Shown: positions 1 to 8,522, counted from the stretch's first letter. The stretch is DNA of 35,086 nt from an uncultured Collinsella sp. (GCA_937989875.1 CALKBO010000012.1:1-35086), one strand, 5' to 3'. The notes: a model not told the origin generated them from the sequence alone. Numbers and translations are program-made.

Positions 1-665
1 AGGCTGCTCAATTTCCGATGCTCTTTTTGCTCAAATCCTCTTGACGAAACACAGTAGTACCAGGTCCCGCCGTCGAGCACCCAACCGGTCGCCATCGCGC
101 CGGACGAATTAAACCAGTACAGGGAGCCGTTGCACTCGTGAAAGCCCGTCGCCATGGCGTGCGTCGAGGGATCGAGCCAGTACCACGCACCGTTTAGGTT
201 GAGCCAGCCGGAGGCCAGCGCGCCTGAGCCCGTCGCGTAGTACCAGGTCCCGCCGTCGAGCACCCATCCGGTCGCCATCGCGCCGGAGCCATTGAACCAG
301 TATGCGGAGCCATTGCACTCATGGAGCCCGATGGCCATGGCGTGCGTCGAGGGATCGAGCCAGTACCAGGCCCCATTGGTATAGAGCCAGCCAGAATGCA
401 ACGAGACCGGATTGACTGAATCCACATAGAACCAGTTGCCGTCAAACGAATTCCAACCCAGATTCCATTTAACGGATTCTTGAGCAGGACCATCATCGAT
501 TGAATCGGAAGGAGAAAGAGTCGAGGGGACGGATTGCCTCTCAATATCAGTAGGGATAGAGGAGCTTATGGGTTCTGCGTTCGCGATATCAACCACACCG
601 GGCCCAGCGAGCAGTAGGGTTGAAAGAATGATTAGGATTAATATTATTCGCTTTTTCCTTGCCAT
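1..665 (-). CDS. Secreted protein with wall-binding repeats, 3' end cut by the window edge
   Basis: The frame opens with ATG at 665, preceded by a GGGGG-type ribosome binding site, and stays open to the window edge. A lysine/arginine start and a hydrophobic stretch (RIILILIILSTLLLAGPG) form a signal peptide ending near residue 30. A Ser/Asp/Pro-rich spacer follows. Then come about six Trp/Tyr-rich units of the choline/glucan-binding repeat type, such as GWLYTNGAWYWLDPSTHAMA and GWVLDGGTWYYATGSGALAS. Such arrays hold secreted enzymes on the wall; no catalytic domain is visible. Oddly, the repeat stops inside a unit: after GGTWYY the reading continues as CVSSRGFEQKEHRKLSSL, which no longer resembles a repeat. 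A frameshift, a recombination junction or an assembly join near position 54 could explain this. It heads away from three related genes on the same strand. Confidence 0.75.
   Translation of the reverse strand, partial: MARKKRIILILIILSTLLLAGPGVVDIANAEPISSSIPTDIERQSVPSTLSPSDSIDDGPAQESVKWNLGWNSFDGNWFYVDSVNPVSLHSGWLYTNGAWYWLDPSTHAMAIGLHECNGSAYWFNGSGAMATGWVLDGGTWYYATGSGALASGWLNLNGAWYWLDPSTHAMATGFHECNGSLYWFNSSGAMATGWVLDGGTWYYCVSSRGFEQKEHRKLSS
54..159. repeat. Near-identical copy of 1468-1573 in the neighbouring gene
   Basis: These 106 bases match 1468-1573 in the lysozyme gene with about 5 mismatches (roughly 95 percent). Both encode the same wall-binding units in the same frame. Identity this high at DNA level between two genes suggests recent gene conversion. 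The match ends exactly where the reading of the first gene leaves the repeat pattern, at position 53/54. Confidence 0.75.
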
Positions 666-765
666 GTGCAGCCCCCAGTAGTAACCAATTTTTACATAAA
701 CATAGTCTACAAATGGATGGCTAAGAGCAATATGTAATTAGAAAAAAGCAATTAAAGAAGAGCTG

Positions 766-2499
766 CTAGCCAAGCCATACACCATTGCTAGCAAAAGAGT
801 ATTGCACCCCATCGATTTCTTGAACACCCGTAGTCATTGCGTGCGTCGTGGGGTCAAGCCAGTACCAGGCGCCGCCGACGTATGCCCAGCCGGAGGCCAG
901 CACGCCTGATCCCGTCGCGTAGTACCAGGTGCCGCCGTCGAGGACCCATCCGGTCGCCATCGAGCCGGAGCCGTTGAACCAGTACATGGAGCCGTTGCAC
1001 CCATGGAGCCCGGTGGCCATGGCGTGCGCCGAGGGATCGAGCCAGTACCACGTACCGTTTAAGTTGAGCCAGCCGGAGGCGAGGGCGCCGGAGCCCGTCG
1101 CGTAGTACCAGGTCCCGCCGTCGAGCACCCATCCGGTCGCCATCGCGCCGGAGGCGCTGAACCAGTACGCTGAGCCGTTGCACGCGTGGAGGCCCGTCAC
1201 CATGGCGCCGCCCGCGTCGGGGTCGAGCCAGTACCAGGAACCGCCGGTGTAAAGCCAGCCGGTCGAGGCGATACCGTCAGCGAACCAGTACCAGGAGCCG
1301 TCGACGAAGCCCCAGCCGTTAAGAGGGCCGCAGCTGCCGAAGTAGCGGCGGACGCCCTGCGCATCAGTCTGGTAACCCGTCAGCATGGCCCCCGTCCGGG
1401 CGTCGAAGCAGTAGGGCACGCCGCCGACGGATACGGGGCCGCGCGCCAGCGCGCCGGAGCCAGTCGCGTAGTACCAGGTCCCGCCGTCGAGGACCCACCC
1501 GGTCGCCATCGCGCCGGACAAATTAAACCAGTACAGGGAGCCGTTGCACTCGTGAAGGCCCGTCACCATGGCGCCGCCCGCGTCGGGCTCGAGCCAGTAC
1601 CACGTGCCACTCTGAAACAACCATCCGGTATACGCCTTGCCGTTGGAGGCTGCATAATACCAGGTGCTGTCAATTAGTTGCCAATGATAAAGGGAGACAT
1701 CAACATACGCGTAGTTCATATCAACGTTGCCGTTGATTCCAGGGACTTTTCCGTTGCTCTTATACTGCCAAAAACTGTAATTGCCGGTATAGTCACATTG
1801 CGAGTTATATTGAGCAATCCAATGATCCCAAGAGCTACTCTTAAATACAGAGTCAGTCAAAATGTTGTTAAACCAATTTAAATTTGCATAAATACCAGGC
1901 TCATATCCTGCGGCAGAAATCCTATTACAAAAAACCTGCGCCCTCGATGCAATTCCGGTTTGACGTCCATTTGCAATTATCGAGTTATCCTCAAGATCGT
2001 AATACACCGGCAATCTTGGATTATGCCCAGAAAGGCAATTGATCACCATTGATGCCTCATCAGCTGCCTGCTGATTATCAAAAGCATATGAATAGATATA
2101 GACGCCGTAGGGAATTCCGAGTCGCTCGCACTCAGAAATATTTCGATTAAATTGATAGTCAACTCGACCGCCCCAAGATGGAGCGCCAAATCCAACACGC
2201 AGAATAGCGAAATCGATACCAGAAGCCTTAACAGCATTCCAGTCAATACGTCCTTGATGCTCGCTGACATCGATGCCCTGCGCCGTAGCCCCATCGGGAA
2301 GAATGCCCATGGACAATAAGGCTATTCCATCTTCTTCGGAAGAAGCATCCTCTGCGACCAATTGCCCATCCTCATAACGCCAGGAATTCTCAACTAGGGA
2401 CCGCGCAGCTTCCGCGTTCGAGGGGAAAACAAACACAGAAATGGGCGCAAGGACCATCAGCACCAACAATGCCGAAAATAACTTAAGATGTTTGCTCAT
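766..2499 (-). CDS. Secreted GH25 lysozyme with C-terminal wall-binding repeats
   Basis: This is a predicted N-acetylmuramidase acting on peptidoglycan outside the cell. Residues 1-32 form a signal peptide (basic start, hydrophobic core, AEA-type cleavage site). Residues about 75-268 are a GH25 domain: GIDVSEHQG supplies Asp77, and VYYDLED supplies the Asp168/Glu170 pair expected at the active site; FWQYKSNG and VDMNY close the fold. Residues 272-577 are Trp/Tyr-rich wall-binding repeats (for example STWYYAASNGKAYTGW) running to the end. ATG at 2499 has GAGG about seven bases upstream. The repeat DNA is much richer in GC than the catalytic part and nearly identical to repeats in the neighbouring gene, consistent with shuffling. 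The lysozyme assignment is firm; whether it recycles the cell's own wall or attacks competitors is unknown. Confidence 0.93.
   Translation of the reverse strand: MSKHLKLFSALLVLMVLAPISVFVFPSNAEAARSLVENSWRYEDGQLVAEDASSEEDGIALLSMGILPDGATAQGIDVSEHQGRIDWNAVKASGIDFAILRVGFGAPSWGGRVDYQFNRNISECERLGIPYGVYIYSYAFDNQQAADEASMVINCLSGHNPRLPVYYDLEDNSIIANGRQTGIASRAQVFCNRISAAGYEPGIYANLNWFNNILTDSVFKSSSWDHWIAQYNSQCDYTGNYSFWQYKSNGKVPGINGNVDMNYAYVDVSLYHWQLIDSTWYYAASNGKAYTGWLFQSGTWYWLEPDAGGAMVTGLHECNGSLYWFNLSGAMATGWVLDGGTWYYATGSGALARGPVSVGGVPYCFDARTGAMLTGYQTDAQGVRRYFGSCGPLNGWGFVDGSWYWFADGIASTGWLYTGGSWYWLDPDAGGAMVTGLHACNGSAYWFSASGAMATGWVLDGGTWYYATGSGALASGWLNLNGTWYWLDPSAHAMATGLHGCNGSMYWFNGSGSMATGWVLDGGTWYYATGSGVLASGWAYVGGAWYWLDPTTHAMTTGVQEIDGVQYSFASNGVWLG
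1468..1573. repeat. Partner copy of the 54-159 wall-binding repeat block
   Basis: This 106-base block is about 95 percent identical to 54-159. Shorter versions recur through 850-1640, where the unit beginning gtagtaccaggt is seen several times. The array is in-frame coding sequence, with no unique spacers as in CRISPR. Confidence 0.75.
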
Positions 2500-2720
2500 G
2501 TAAACCTCGTCATTCGTTCTTGTTTGCGTTTAGCTTACAGCATGGCTGTGAAAGATTTCCGAACATCCAACTGGACAAGATGCCATCTAGGACGACAAAT
2601 AACTGCACGTAATACCATAATGTAAACAAGAACTTCCCAGCAGGGTGAAACCAAGGACTCCTAGTCCCTACTCTTAGCCCCAAAGAATGCCGACATCAGT
2701 TAGCTTTCAAACCAGATGTC

Positions 2721-2751
2721 AAAAAGGTAGGGGACCCAGAGAGTCCCCTAC
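2721..2751 (-). terminator. Intrinsic terminator after the NlpC/P60-type gene
   Basis: On the minus strand a perfect 9-bp stem (GTAGGGGAC with GTCCCCTAC, 7-base loop) is followed by C and five T. It begins 12 bases after the stop codon at 2763. It should end the transcript from 4973 and separates it from the lysozyme gene. Confidence 0.85.
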
Positions 2752-2762
2752 AACGCGGAATT

Positions 2763-4973
2763 CTAACGAATCAAGATTACTTTCGATGGGCCCAAAGCAG
2801 TCAAACCGGAGATGCGATTTCCATAACCATCACTATGCCAGAACAAATTTTCGCTCGGCGAATTGCCCCAGAAAAAGCCAATGTGGCTATCGTCCGCATA
2901 TGGGTTGTAAGGATTGAAGAACACAATGTCCCCCTTACGAGCCAAACCACTGCGTAACAACTCATCAATAGAGTTGAAATAAGTCACGTTCGCGCACGTA
3001 TCGATAGCGTAGCCGTACCAACGATAAGCGTTTACGCAGCCGCCCCTTCCGGGACCTCCACTCCAAGGGGAATGGCTCTGCTCGGCGGCAATGGGAGCTA
3101 AATTCCCGCCCGCCTTCATATATGCATGCGATACAAATCCACCACAATTCATGCCCGTATAACCGTCCCAACGCGGATCACCCTTTGGGTACATGCACGT
3201 TTCCTGGCTGAGATGCGTGTCGTAGCGTGTTCCACGGTCATAGCCGTCGCTTTCGTGGCTCATAAGCCAATTGACCAGGCTGGACCTATTAACCCCCAAA
3301 ACAGAACCAGACGTATTCAACCATGCACCACTTGCATTGAAGTAATAGCCAACGCCATCGATTTTCAGCCACCCGTTAGCAAACATGGCACCCGAAGGCT
3401 GGAGCCAGTACCACGTACCGCCGTCATTAAGCCATCCAGTTTTCATCTTGAATGTGGAAGGGTCCATCCAATACCACGCACTGTTGACATATTGCCAACC
3501 AGACTTAAGGACACCATTGGAAGATGCGTAGTACCAAGTATTGCCACTTTCGTCAGAAGCGTCTTTCGACATAATCCAACCAGACGCCACGTTAACGACA
3601 CCATTCGCATCCGCATAGAAAACCGCATCTCCAATATGAATCACACCTGGCAATGAAGACGAGTCGGTACGATCAGCGACTACAGGAGATCCATCAGATG
3701 AAGTAGGCAACGGCTCGCTCAGTGCTCCAGACGAATTCGCCCATGCTATACCATCGTTCAAGTTGATCCAGCACGAAGATGCCATTGCACCGGAATCATA
3801 AGAAAAATAGCGCTTGCTTCCTACCGCAAATTCACCAGTACGCATTGCGCCGGATACATCATCAAGGTAATACCAGGCGCTTCCGGACTTTATCCATCGC
3901 CCTCGTTGAATAGCTCCGTTTGATGCGGCGTAATACCAAGTACCATCAGCAAGTGCCCAGCCTGTTGCCATGGCACCTGAACTCATAAGGAAATAGGTGG
4001 ACGAGCCCACTTGCACAAAGCCCGTGAGCATAATATGGCTTCCTGGATCCAGGTAATACCAAGAATTCCCTAGAAGTAACCAGCCTCCATGCAGCAAGCC
4101 GTTAGAGTCAGCGTAATACCAGTTGTTGTCAATAAGTGCCCACTGGGAGGATAGCATGGCCCCTGAACTGTTAAAGATATAAGAGGTGCCATTGCATTCA
4201 TTCAGCCCGGTGGCCATAGAACCGTCTGCAGGATCAAGCCAGTACCAACGACCCCCATCCGAGAGCCAGCCCTTTACCAGAGCACCAGAGCCGGAAAAAT
4301 AACGCCAGACAGAAGCATCAAGATGCCATCCGATAAGCATTGCACCAGAAGAAGAGAATCCATACGTGGCTCCCCCAATCTGCAGCATCGCATCGTGGAC
4401 CATCTTGCCCTCATCATCCAGCCAATACCAGTTGCTGCCGTCTGAAAGCCAGCCTTTTACCATGGCGCCAGAACCGGAGAAATAACGCCAAGCAGAAGTG
4501 GAGCCCGTAGAATCTAGGTACCAGCCGACACGCATTGCGCCCGAAGAGGAAAAGGCATACGTCGCACCCCCGACTTGAACCAACCCATCCTGAGCCATTC
4601 GACCTTCGTCGTCGAACCAGTACCAGCTACCGTTTATATGTCTCCAAGAAGAAACAGCGATTGTTCCGTCGGACAAGCCCCAACGCCAAAAACCAGCCCA
4701 TTCTTCGGGTGATATCCACCCCTGATGCCAAATAATTTGATTCGAAACCTCGGAAGGGGTCTCATTATCCACCTGAGAGTTCTGCTCGACAGCGAAGGTC
4801 GATTCGCGCTGAGCATCAACGCCTGACTCGACAGAAGCAATAGCAACGTTAGATGCGGGACCTTCGTCAGTGTTATTCAAATCAAGGGCGTATAACATCG
4901 AGGGCGAACCCAAAAGGAGCCCCAAAGAAACAAGGCCCGAAAAGACCAGCACCCCGAATGACCATTTCTTCAT
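2763..4973 (-). CDS. Secreted NlpC/P60-type wall hydrolase with a long wall-binding repeat array
   Basis: The start is taken at ATG 4973 (MKKWSFGVLVFSGLVSLG), which gives a normal signal peptide and 736 residues. A GTG seven codons upstream (4994) is also possible, and neither has a strong ribosome binding site. After an acidic spacer come roughly twenty Trp/Tyr-rich repeats (for example GSNWYWLDDEGKMVHD). The last about 175 residues are a Cys/His hydrolase domain. GMNCGGFVSHAYMKAGG holds the likely nucleophile Cys610, GDIVFFNP and DSHIGFFWG supply His697, and LFWHSDG may give the third polar residue. This order matches NlpC/P60 peptidoglycan endopeptidases, although the domain is divergent. 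Position of the catalytic domain after the repeats is the reverse of the lysozyme next door. The substrate bond is inferred from the family. Confidence 0.85.
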   Translation of the reverse strand: MKKWSFGVLVFSGLVSLGLLLGSPSMLYALDLNNTDEGPASNVAIASVESGVDAQRESTFAVEQNSQVDNETPSEVSNQIIWHQGWISPEEWAGFWRWGLSDGTIAVSSWRHINGSWYWFDDEGRMAQDGLVQVGGATYAFSSSGAMRVGWYLDSTGSTSAWRYFSGSGAMVKGWLSDGSNWYWLDDEGKMVHDAMLQIGGATYGFSSSGAMLIGWHLDASVWRYFSGSGALVKGWLSDGGRWYWLDPADGSMATGLNECNGTSYIFNSSGAMLSSQWALIDNNWYYADSNGLLHGGWLLLGNSWYYLDPGSHIMLTGFVQVGSSTYFLMSSGAMATGWALADGTWYYAASNGAIQRGRWIKSGSAWYYLDDVSGAMRTGEFAVGSKRYFSYDSGAMASSCWINLNDGIAWANSSGALSEPLPTSSDGSPVVADRTDSSSLPGVIHIGDAVFYADANGVVNVASGWIMSKDASDESGNTWYYASSNGVLKSGWQYVNSAWYWMDPSTFKMKTGWLNDGGTWYWLQPSGAMFANGWLKIDGVGYYFNASGAWLNTSGSVLGVNRSSLVNWLMSHESDGYDRGTRYDTHLSQETCMYPKGDPRWDGYTGMNCGGFVSHAYMKAGGNLAPIAAEQSHSPWSGGPGRGGCVNAYRWYGYAIDTCANVTYFNSIDELLRSGLARKGDIVFFNPYNPYADDSHIGFFWGNSPSENLFWHSDGYGNRISGLTALGPSKVILIR

Positions 4974-4999
4974 AGCAGCACAGTATCCAATCACGCAGT

Positions 5000-5027
5000 G
5001 GCCCCGTCACCTCAGGGCAACGGGGCC
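5000..5027. other. Inverted repeat between two wall-protein genes
   Basis: GGCCCCGT at 5000-5007 pairs with ACGGGGCC at 5020-5027 across a 12-base loop. No T-run follows on either strand, so it may be an attenuator or a weak terminator between the genes at 5054 and 4973 rather than a standard intrinsic terminator. Confidence 0.45.
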
Positions 5028-5053
5028 TCAATCAAAACTAGCTCAGTAATGTA

Positions 5054-6310
5054 CTAGCCAATTTGCTGGCAGTTTTTGCACTCTCGTGAAGCGCCACGCC
5101 TCTGGGCCTCCTGGATAGAGATCTGCGAATAGCCCTTTGCGTCCTTGCCAACGGTACGGCACTTATGCGTATGGTAAACATGGCTACCGCTCTTATACCA
5201 AACTAAACCATAGCCCGGAATCCACTTGCCGTCCTCGCCGACATAGTAGGAGCCAACCCAGGCATTCGTAGCCATGGCACCGGAAGACTGGAGGTAGTAG
5301 TCGCCGACCCAGGCGTCGTGGGCCATAGCGCCGGAACCGCTAAAGTAGTACCAGGCGCCGCCGACCTGACGCCAGCCGGTGACCATCGCGCCGGAATCGT
5401 CGAACCAGTACCAAACTCCACCAACGTTAGCCCAAGAGTTAGAGGCCATAGCGCCCGAACCTCCGAGCCAATACCACGTGCCGCCATTGCTGAGCCAGCC
5501 GGTTGCCATGGCGCCCGAACTGCTCGCATAGTACCAAGAGCCGCCTGCCAAGAACCAGCCAGTGGCCATTGCACCGGAGTCGCCGAACCAGTACCAGGAG
5601 CCGCCGAGGCTGCGCCAGCTGTTAGCGACCATGGCGCCCGAACCGTCGAGGTAGTACCACGTACCGCCGATGTTGAGCCAGCCAGTGGCCATCGCACCGG
5701 AAGCGTTGGCGTAGTACCACGTCCCCGAAACGTTGATCCAGCCGGTCAGCATGACACCATACTCGTCGAAATAATACCAAGTTCCACCGATATTATGCCA
5801 ACCGGTCAGCAGTTCGCCACTGGAGGTCGCATAGAACCACTTTCCATAGATGGAGTCATAGAGCCAGCCGCTATGCTGCATGCGGCCATCGGCGTTGGCA
5901 CCAGGGGTGTTCAGGAAGTAGTTCTTGCCGTCAATCTGAACTCGGCCGTATGCCATATCATGGCTTTCGGGGTAGAAGTAATACTTGTCCCCACCGATAG
6001 ACTGCCAGCCCGACACCGCGATCCCGTCAGCGCCAAAATAGTACCAGACAGCTTCGTATTCGTTATGCCACTGGTTCGTGACCATGGCGCCAGTTTCGGG
6101 ATCGAAATAGCGAAGGTTGCCGTCCTCGCACCGAACGAGTCCAGTCTTCGGACGACCGTCGGAACACCATTCCGTAATCGGTCCACCGCCTCCGCCACCG
6201 CCAGCAATATCAGCAAATGAGGGCGCCGGGGCAACCGTCGTGCAGACAGCGGCAAATGCAACAACTCCCAGCACTGTTAGTCCGCGCCATCTTTCTCGAA
6301 GGTTTTTCAT
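5054..6310 (-). CDS. Secreted wall-binding repeat protein with a C-terminal Cys/His motif
   Basis: ATG at 6310 has AAAGGA at good spacing. Residues 1-34 form a signal peptide (hydrophobic VLGVVAFAAVCTTVAPAP, then SFADIA), followed by a run of seven glycines. Some fifteen Trp/Tyr repeats fill residues about 45-360, several of them close copies of GWLNIGGTWYYLDGSGAMVA. The last about 45 residues differ: VYHTHKCRTVGKDAKGY, then an EAQRRGA helix and CKNC. The H-x-H-x-C ... C-x-x-C layout resembles the small putative metal-binding tail found on some secreted nucleases and surface proteins. No catalytic domain is visible. It may be a wall-bound scaffold or metal-binding protein; the function is not known. 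It lies first in the group of four wall-protein genes. Confidence 0.85.
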   Translation of the reverse strand: MKNLRERWRGLTVLGVVAFAAVCTTVAPAPSFADIAGGGGGGGPITEWCSDGRPKTGLVRCEDGNLRYFDPETGAMVTNQWHNEYEAVWYYFGADGIAVSGWQSIGGDKYYFYPESHDMAYGRVQIDGKNYFLNTPGANADGRMQHSGWLYDSIYGKWFYATSSGELLTGWHNIGGTWYYFDEYGVMLTGWINVSGTWYYANASGAMATGWLNIGGTWYYLDGSGAMVANSWRSLGGSWYWFGDSGAMATGWFLAGGSWYYASSSGAMATGWLSNGGTWYWLGGSGAMASNSWANVGGVWYWFDDSGAMVTGWRQVGGAWYYFSGSGAMAHDAWVGDYYLQSSGAMATNAWVGSYYVGEDGKWIPGYGLVWYKSGSHVYHTHKCRTVGKDAKGYSQISIQEAQRRGASRECKNCQQIG

Positions 6311-6350
6311 ACGACATCCTTTCTCCGAGATTTAAGGCTCTCTTAAGTAA

Positions 6351-6378
6351 TTTTTAAACTATCAATTCAGTATTTCAA
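6351..6378 (-). promoter_or_regulatory. Likely sigma-A type promoter for the wall-protein gene at 6310
   Basis: On the minus strand TTGAAA (6378-6373) is followed after 16 bases by TAAAAA (6356-6351), about 40 bases ahead of the ATG in an AT-rich stretch. The match is good at -35 and moderate at -10. Confidence 0.5.
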
Positions 6379-6620
6379 CGGGAAATCGATAAAAGGTGTC
6401 TTTGTGACTGCAATTTAAATATGAGTCGCCACACCTCAACCGTTACGCTAAATAGCTTCTGAGTCAAACCGAGCACATAAGCGAACCAATTTAATTAATA
6501 CGGTCACCTAAAAATCCTGACACACGTTTTCGATATGACAAGAGCCGCTTCAACGAGGAGTACTTGAACCCCACCGCTCTTGCAGCTCTTGAGGATACTT
6601 TGCCGGATCTTGGAATTACT
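6379..6620. other. AT-rich intergenic stretch
   Basis: This stretch lies between the wall-protein promoter and the glycosyltransferase remnant. On the plus strand about 40 codons are open up to a stop at 6627-6629, ending in a peptide that includes LNPTALAALEDTLPDLGITS. It has no start signal and could be the eroded tail of a lost gene or chance. Nothing else was recognised. Confidence 0.3.
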
Positions 6621-6812
6621 TCGCTCTAAAGCGAGAAGTATTCACTGTCGGAGGATAGGTTTGGTCCGAGCCACGGATCGCCTCTCAAGAAGAACTCAGG
6701 CCAGCGCTGCATGAACAGCGCTTGCTCGCGCTTCCAGCGGCGCAGCTTTTCCTCGTTGGCCTCTTCCCTGCCGCGCGAGGTGAACTCGTAGTGGCACAGC
6801 TCGGCATAGGGC
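6621..6812. repeat. Direct repeat, 93 percent identical to 8688-8879
   Basis: This is a 192-base copy of the 3' end of the large glycosyltransferase gene, with 14 mismatches and no gaps. Identity stops sharply at 6812/6813. The two copies bracket the Abi-family gene and the small membrane protein. Confidence 0.9.
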
Positions 6813-6814
6813 AT
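6626..6814 (-). pseudogene. Detached C-terminal fragment of a GT2 glycosyltransferase
   Basis: The 62 codons match residues about 768-828 of the large glycosyltransferase at 8693-11179, including YAEL.HYEFTSRGREEAN and the common ending NLSSDSEYFSL. There is no catalytic domain and no ribosome binding site at the apparent ATG, which sits at the edge of the duplicated block. The substitutions keep the frame open, so it may have separated recently, or it may be the end of a second, once complete paralogue whose front was replaced by the Abi region. Confidence 0.85.
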
Positions 6815-6970
6815 TTGCCCTCCTCCAGCAAAACACTGTCACCAACTTAGCCCACCAACCTCGCCATTTGTTAAGCAACAAGTGCGAGCGGTAGGTATTG
6901 ATCTACAACCGTTGGGGATTGAAAAAAATGCAGTAGCCGAAAACGTAATATCTTCCGATTGGCGCGGCAT

Positions 6971-7005
6971 AAAAATAGAGGGCGTCCCATAAAGAGAAGC
7001 CCCCT
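6971..7005 (-). terminator. Likely intrinsic terminator after the Abi-family gene
   Basis: On the minus strand AGGGGGC (7005-6999) pairs with GCCCTCT (6983-6977), one pair being G-T, across a 15-base loop. ATTTTT follows. It lies 53 bases after the stop of the Abi gene, so that gene appears to be a separate unit. Confidence 0.6.
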
Positions 7006-7057
7006 TGCAAAACGGCCGAACCGCTTTTCGAAGTGGGAAATATTTTGCACCAGATGC

Positions 7058-8071
7058 CTAGGAATCGCAAGAAGGCATATCTTCAGCGTCACACAAATAC
7101 CATGCGCCGATCACTTTCGACAAAAACGAGAAGGAGGAAGTTATGACCTCCGCAGCTTTATAGTAGTTGATGTTGCGATTTGCCCTAGAAATAAACTTGG
7201 AAAGCGATTGTGCTTTGTGCTTAATAACGCCTTTAGACGACACCTCTTTGTGCAGATATAGCGTTGTGACAATCTGGCGTATTCGCTCATTGCTCATCCT
7301 TGCCTTACGCTGATAAGAGCCAACCCCATCTATTTTGCTCAATGCCTTCATAACACCGTTATTTGCCCTTCGGGCATTCTCATCCGAAGCAAGACCATTA
7401 AGAATGCAACTATTGTGAGCACACGCGTTGTGGAGATCTTTTGCCGCGCGAAGCAAATAAAACCTATCGCGAAGCTCATCATCGTCAAACCGTTTGGCGC
7501 AAAACAAAATGAATGAATTAAAGGCGCCAAAGGTAATAACTTCCAGAAAGGCCCAGACAGGCATATTAAAACCACTGTATTTTGCAAGAATGCCTGCAGA
7601 ATAGGCACTCGACTCACAACGTGAAATCTCTTTTTTAACCCAGTTGGTCACATTCCCCTTGCTATCAAATGTATCCTGCTCGCTCAAATAGTCTTGAACG
7701 ATTTCGTAACCGTCCTCGGCATGCTGCTCTATCCTGCCCAGCAAGTCAACTTTGCAGAAGTGCTCGATATCAAGAGTGAGTGAAATCATCTCGTTTCGAA
7801 GCAACATATCGATAATCGAAAGGTCAACAAGCATCTTGAAATCTAAGTTGACATATTCACCCTTGCGTTTTCCATCAGAAACCTTTGGAAATCCGGTGCG
7901 GTACGAGCGCAAGCGAAAGTAATTGTTGTTCTTCGTCAGATACTCGACTGCCTCTGCCTCGCTCATATAGCGGAAACGGACACCCTTGCTCTTAAGATGG
8001 GAGACTTGTTCCCAAGGAGTAAGCCAAGGCTTTTGATCGCACATATCTTGTTGACGAATAGGACTATTCAC
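7058..8071 (-). CDS. Abi family (Abi_2/AbiD-AbiF type) protein
   Basis: The start is GTG at 8071, with GGAGA five bases upstream. The 337 residues carry the usual Abi_2 order. WEQVSHLKSKGVRF and EAVEYLTKNNNYFRLRSYR lie near residues 20-58, a helical core follows, and the HEPN-like segment is DLHNACAHNSCILN at about 212-225. Members of the family act in abortive infection against phage and are thought to be RNases of the HEPN class. The usual RNxxAH signature reads HNACAH here, so the arginine position (214) holds histidine while His219 remains. The gene is richer in AT than the glycosyltransferase genes beside it and sits between two copies of a glycosyltransferase tail, both signs of acquisition. 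The family call is good; the defence role is inferred. Confidence 0.85.
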   Translation of the reverse strand: MNSPIRQQDMCDQKPWLTPWEQVSHLKSKGVRFRYMSEAEAVEYLTKNNNYFRLRSYRTGFPKVSDGKRKGEYVNLDFKMLVDLSIIDMLLRNEMISLTLDIEHFCKVDLLGRIEQHAEDGYEIVQDYLSEQDTFDSKGNVTNWVKKEISRCESSAYSAGILAKYSGFNMPVWAFLEVITFGAFNSFILFCAKRFDDDELRDRFYLLRAAKDLHNACAHNSCILNGLASDENARRANNGVMKALSKIDGVGSYQRKARMSNERIRQIVTTLYLHKEVSSKGVIKHKAQSLSKFISRANRNINYYKAAEVITSSFSFLSKVIGAWYLCDAEDMPSCDS

Positions 8072-8273
8072 TGCGCTCTCCAGCGTATTTGATGAAATAA
8101 CAGATTGATTTTATCCTAACTTTAAATACCTATTAAACAGCCGGACGCTCATGCAAATACATCATGGCGCGCCGCCGTCCATCTTGCCTTGAGCTCGTTA
8201 CAACATTTGCATTAGCTTCCACAGAATTAGGAGGAGTATCCGGTAGCGCGCAGAGATTCAATACAGCATTCTT
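8072..8273. other. Intergenic stretch with no recognised gene
   Basis: The stretch lies between the stop of the small membrane protein and the Abi gene start. A minus-strand 16-codon frame overlapping that stop as ATGA is too short to call. I see no clear promoter or hairpin. Confidence 0.3.
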
Positions 8274-8522
8274 TCATTCCGCCAATCCGGACAATAACGG
8301 CTCGATGCCGAATAAAAAACGATCTTCAAGCTCCCGACAGCGATCGCAGTATTCAATTGTGCCGACAAACAAAGATGATATTCCTGCGCCTAAAACCGCT
8401 AACAAAACCTCGTTCATCTGTTCATCCGTCAAAATGACTGCGTTTAGAGGGCAAATATAGAAAATAAACGAGATAGCCGCAACGACGGATGACGCTATTA
8501 CGATCGTTCTCGATAATCTCAT
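8274..8522 (-). CDS. Small membrane protein of unknown function
   Basis: The 82 residues start at ATG 8522 with AAGGG about ten bases upstream. Two hydrophobic segments are seen, TIVIASSVVAAISFIFYIC (about residues 6-24) and VLLAVLGAGISSLFVGTI (about 39-56). A charged tail with CDRCRELEDRF follows. I do not recognise the family. It is co-directional with the Abi gene and lies in the same AT-rich patch, so the two may have arrived together. A plus-strand frame across the same place (8164-8460) lacks a ribosome binding site and is less likely. Confidence 0.5.
   Translation of the reverse strand: MRLSRTIVIASSVVAAISFIFYICPLNAVILTDEQMNEVLLAVLGAGISSLFVGTIEYCDRCRELEDRFLFGIEPLLSGLAE

Noticed and set aside
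54..1640. CRISPR-like periodic repeats
   Set aside because: The repeats are in-frame Trp/Tyr-rich coding units with no unique spacers of constant length.
6820..6992. Plus-strand tail-like peptide ending in DWRGIKIEGVP
   Set aside because: It overlaps the likely terminator of the Abi gene and has no start signal; a chance open stretch is the simpler reading.
8164..8460. 98-codon plus-strand frame across the small membrane protein
   Set aside because: No ribosome binding site and no protein-like features; the minus-strand reading has two membrane segments and a usable site.
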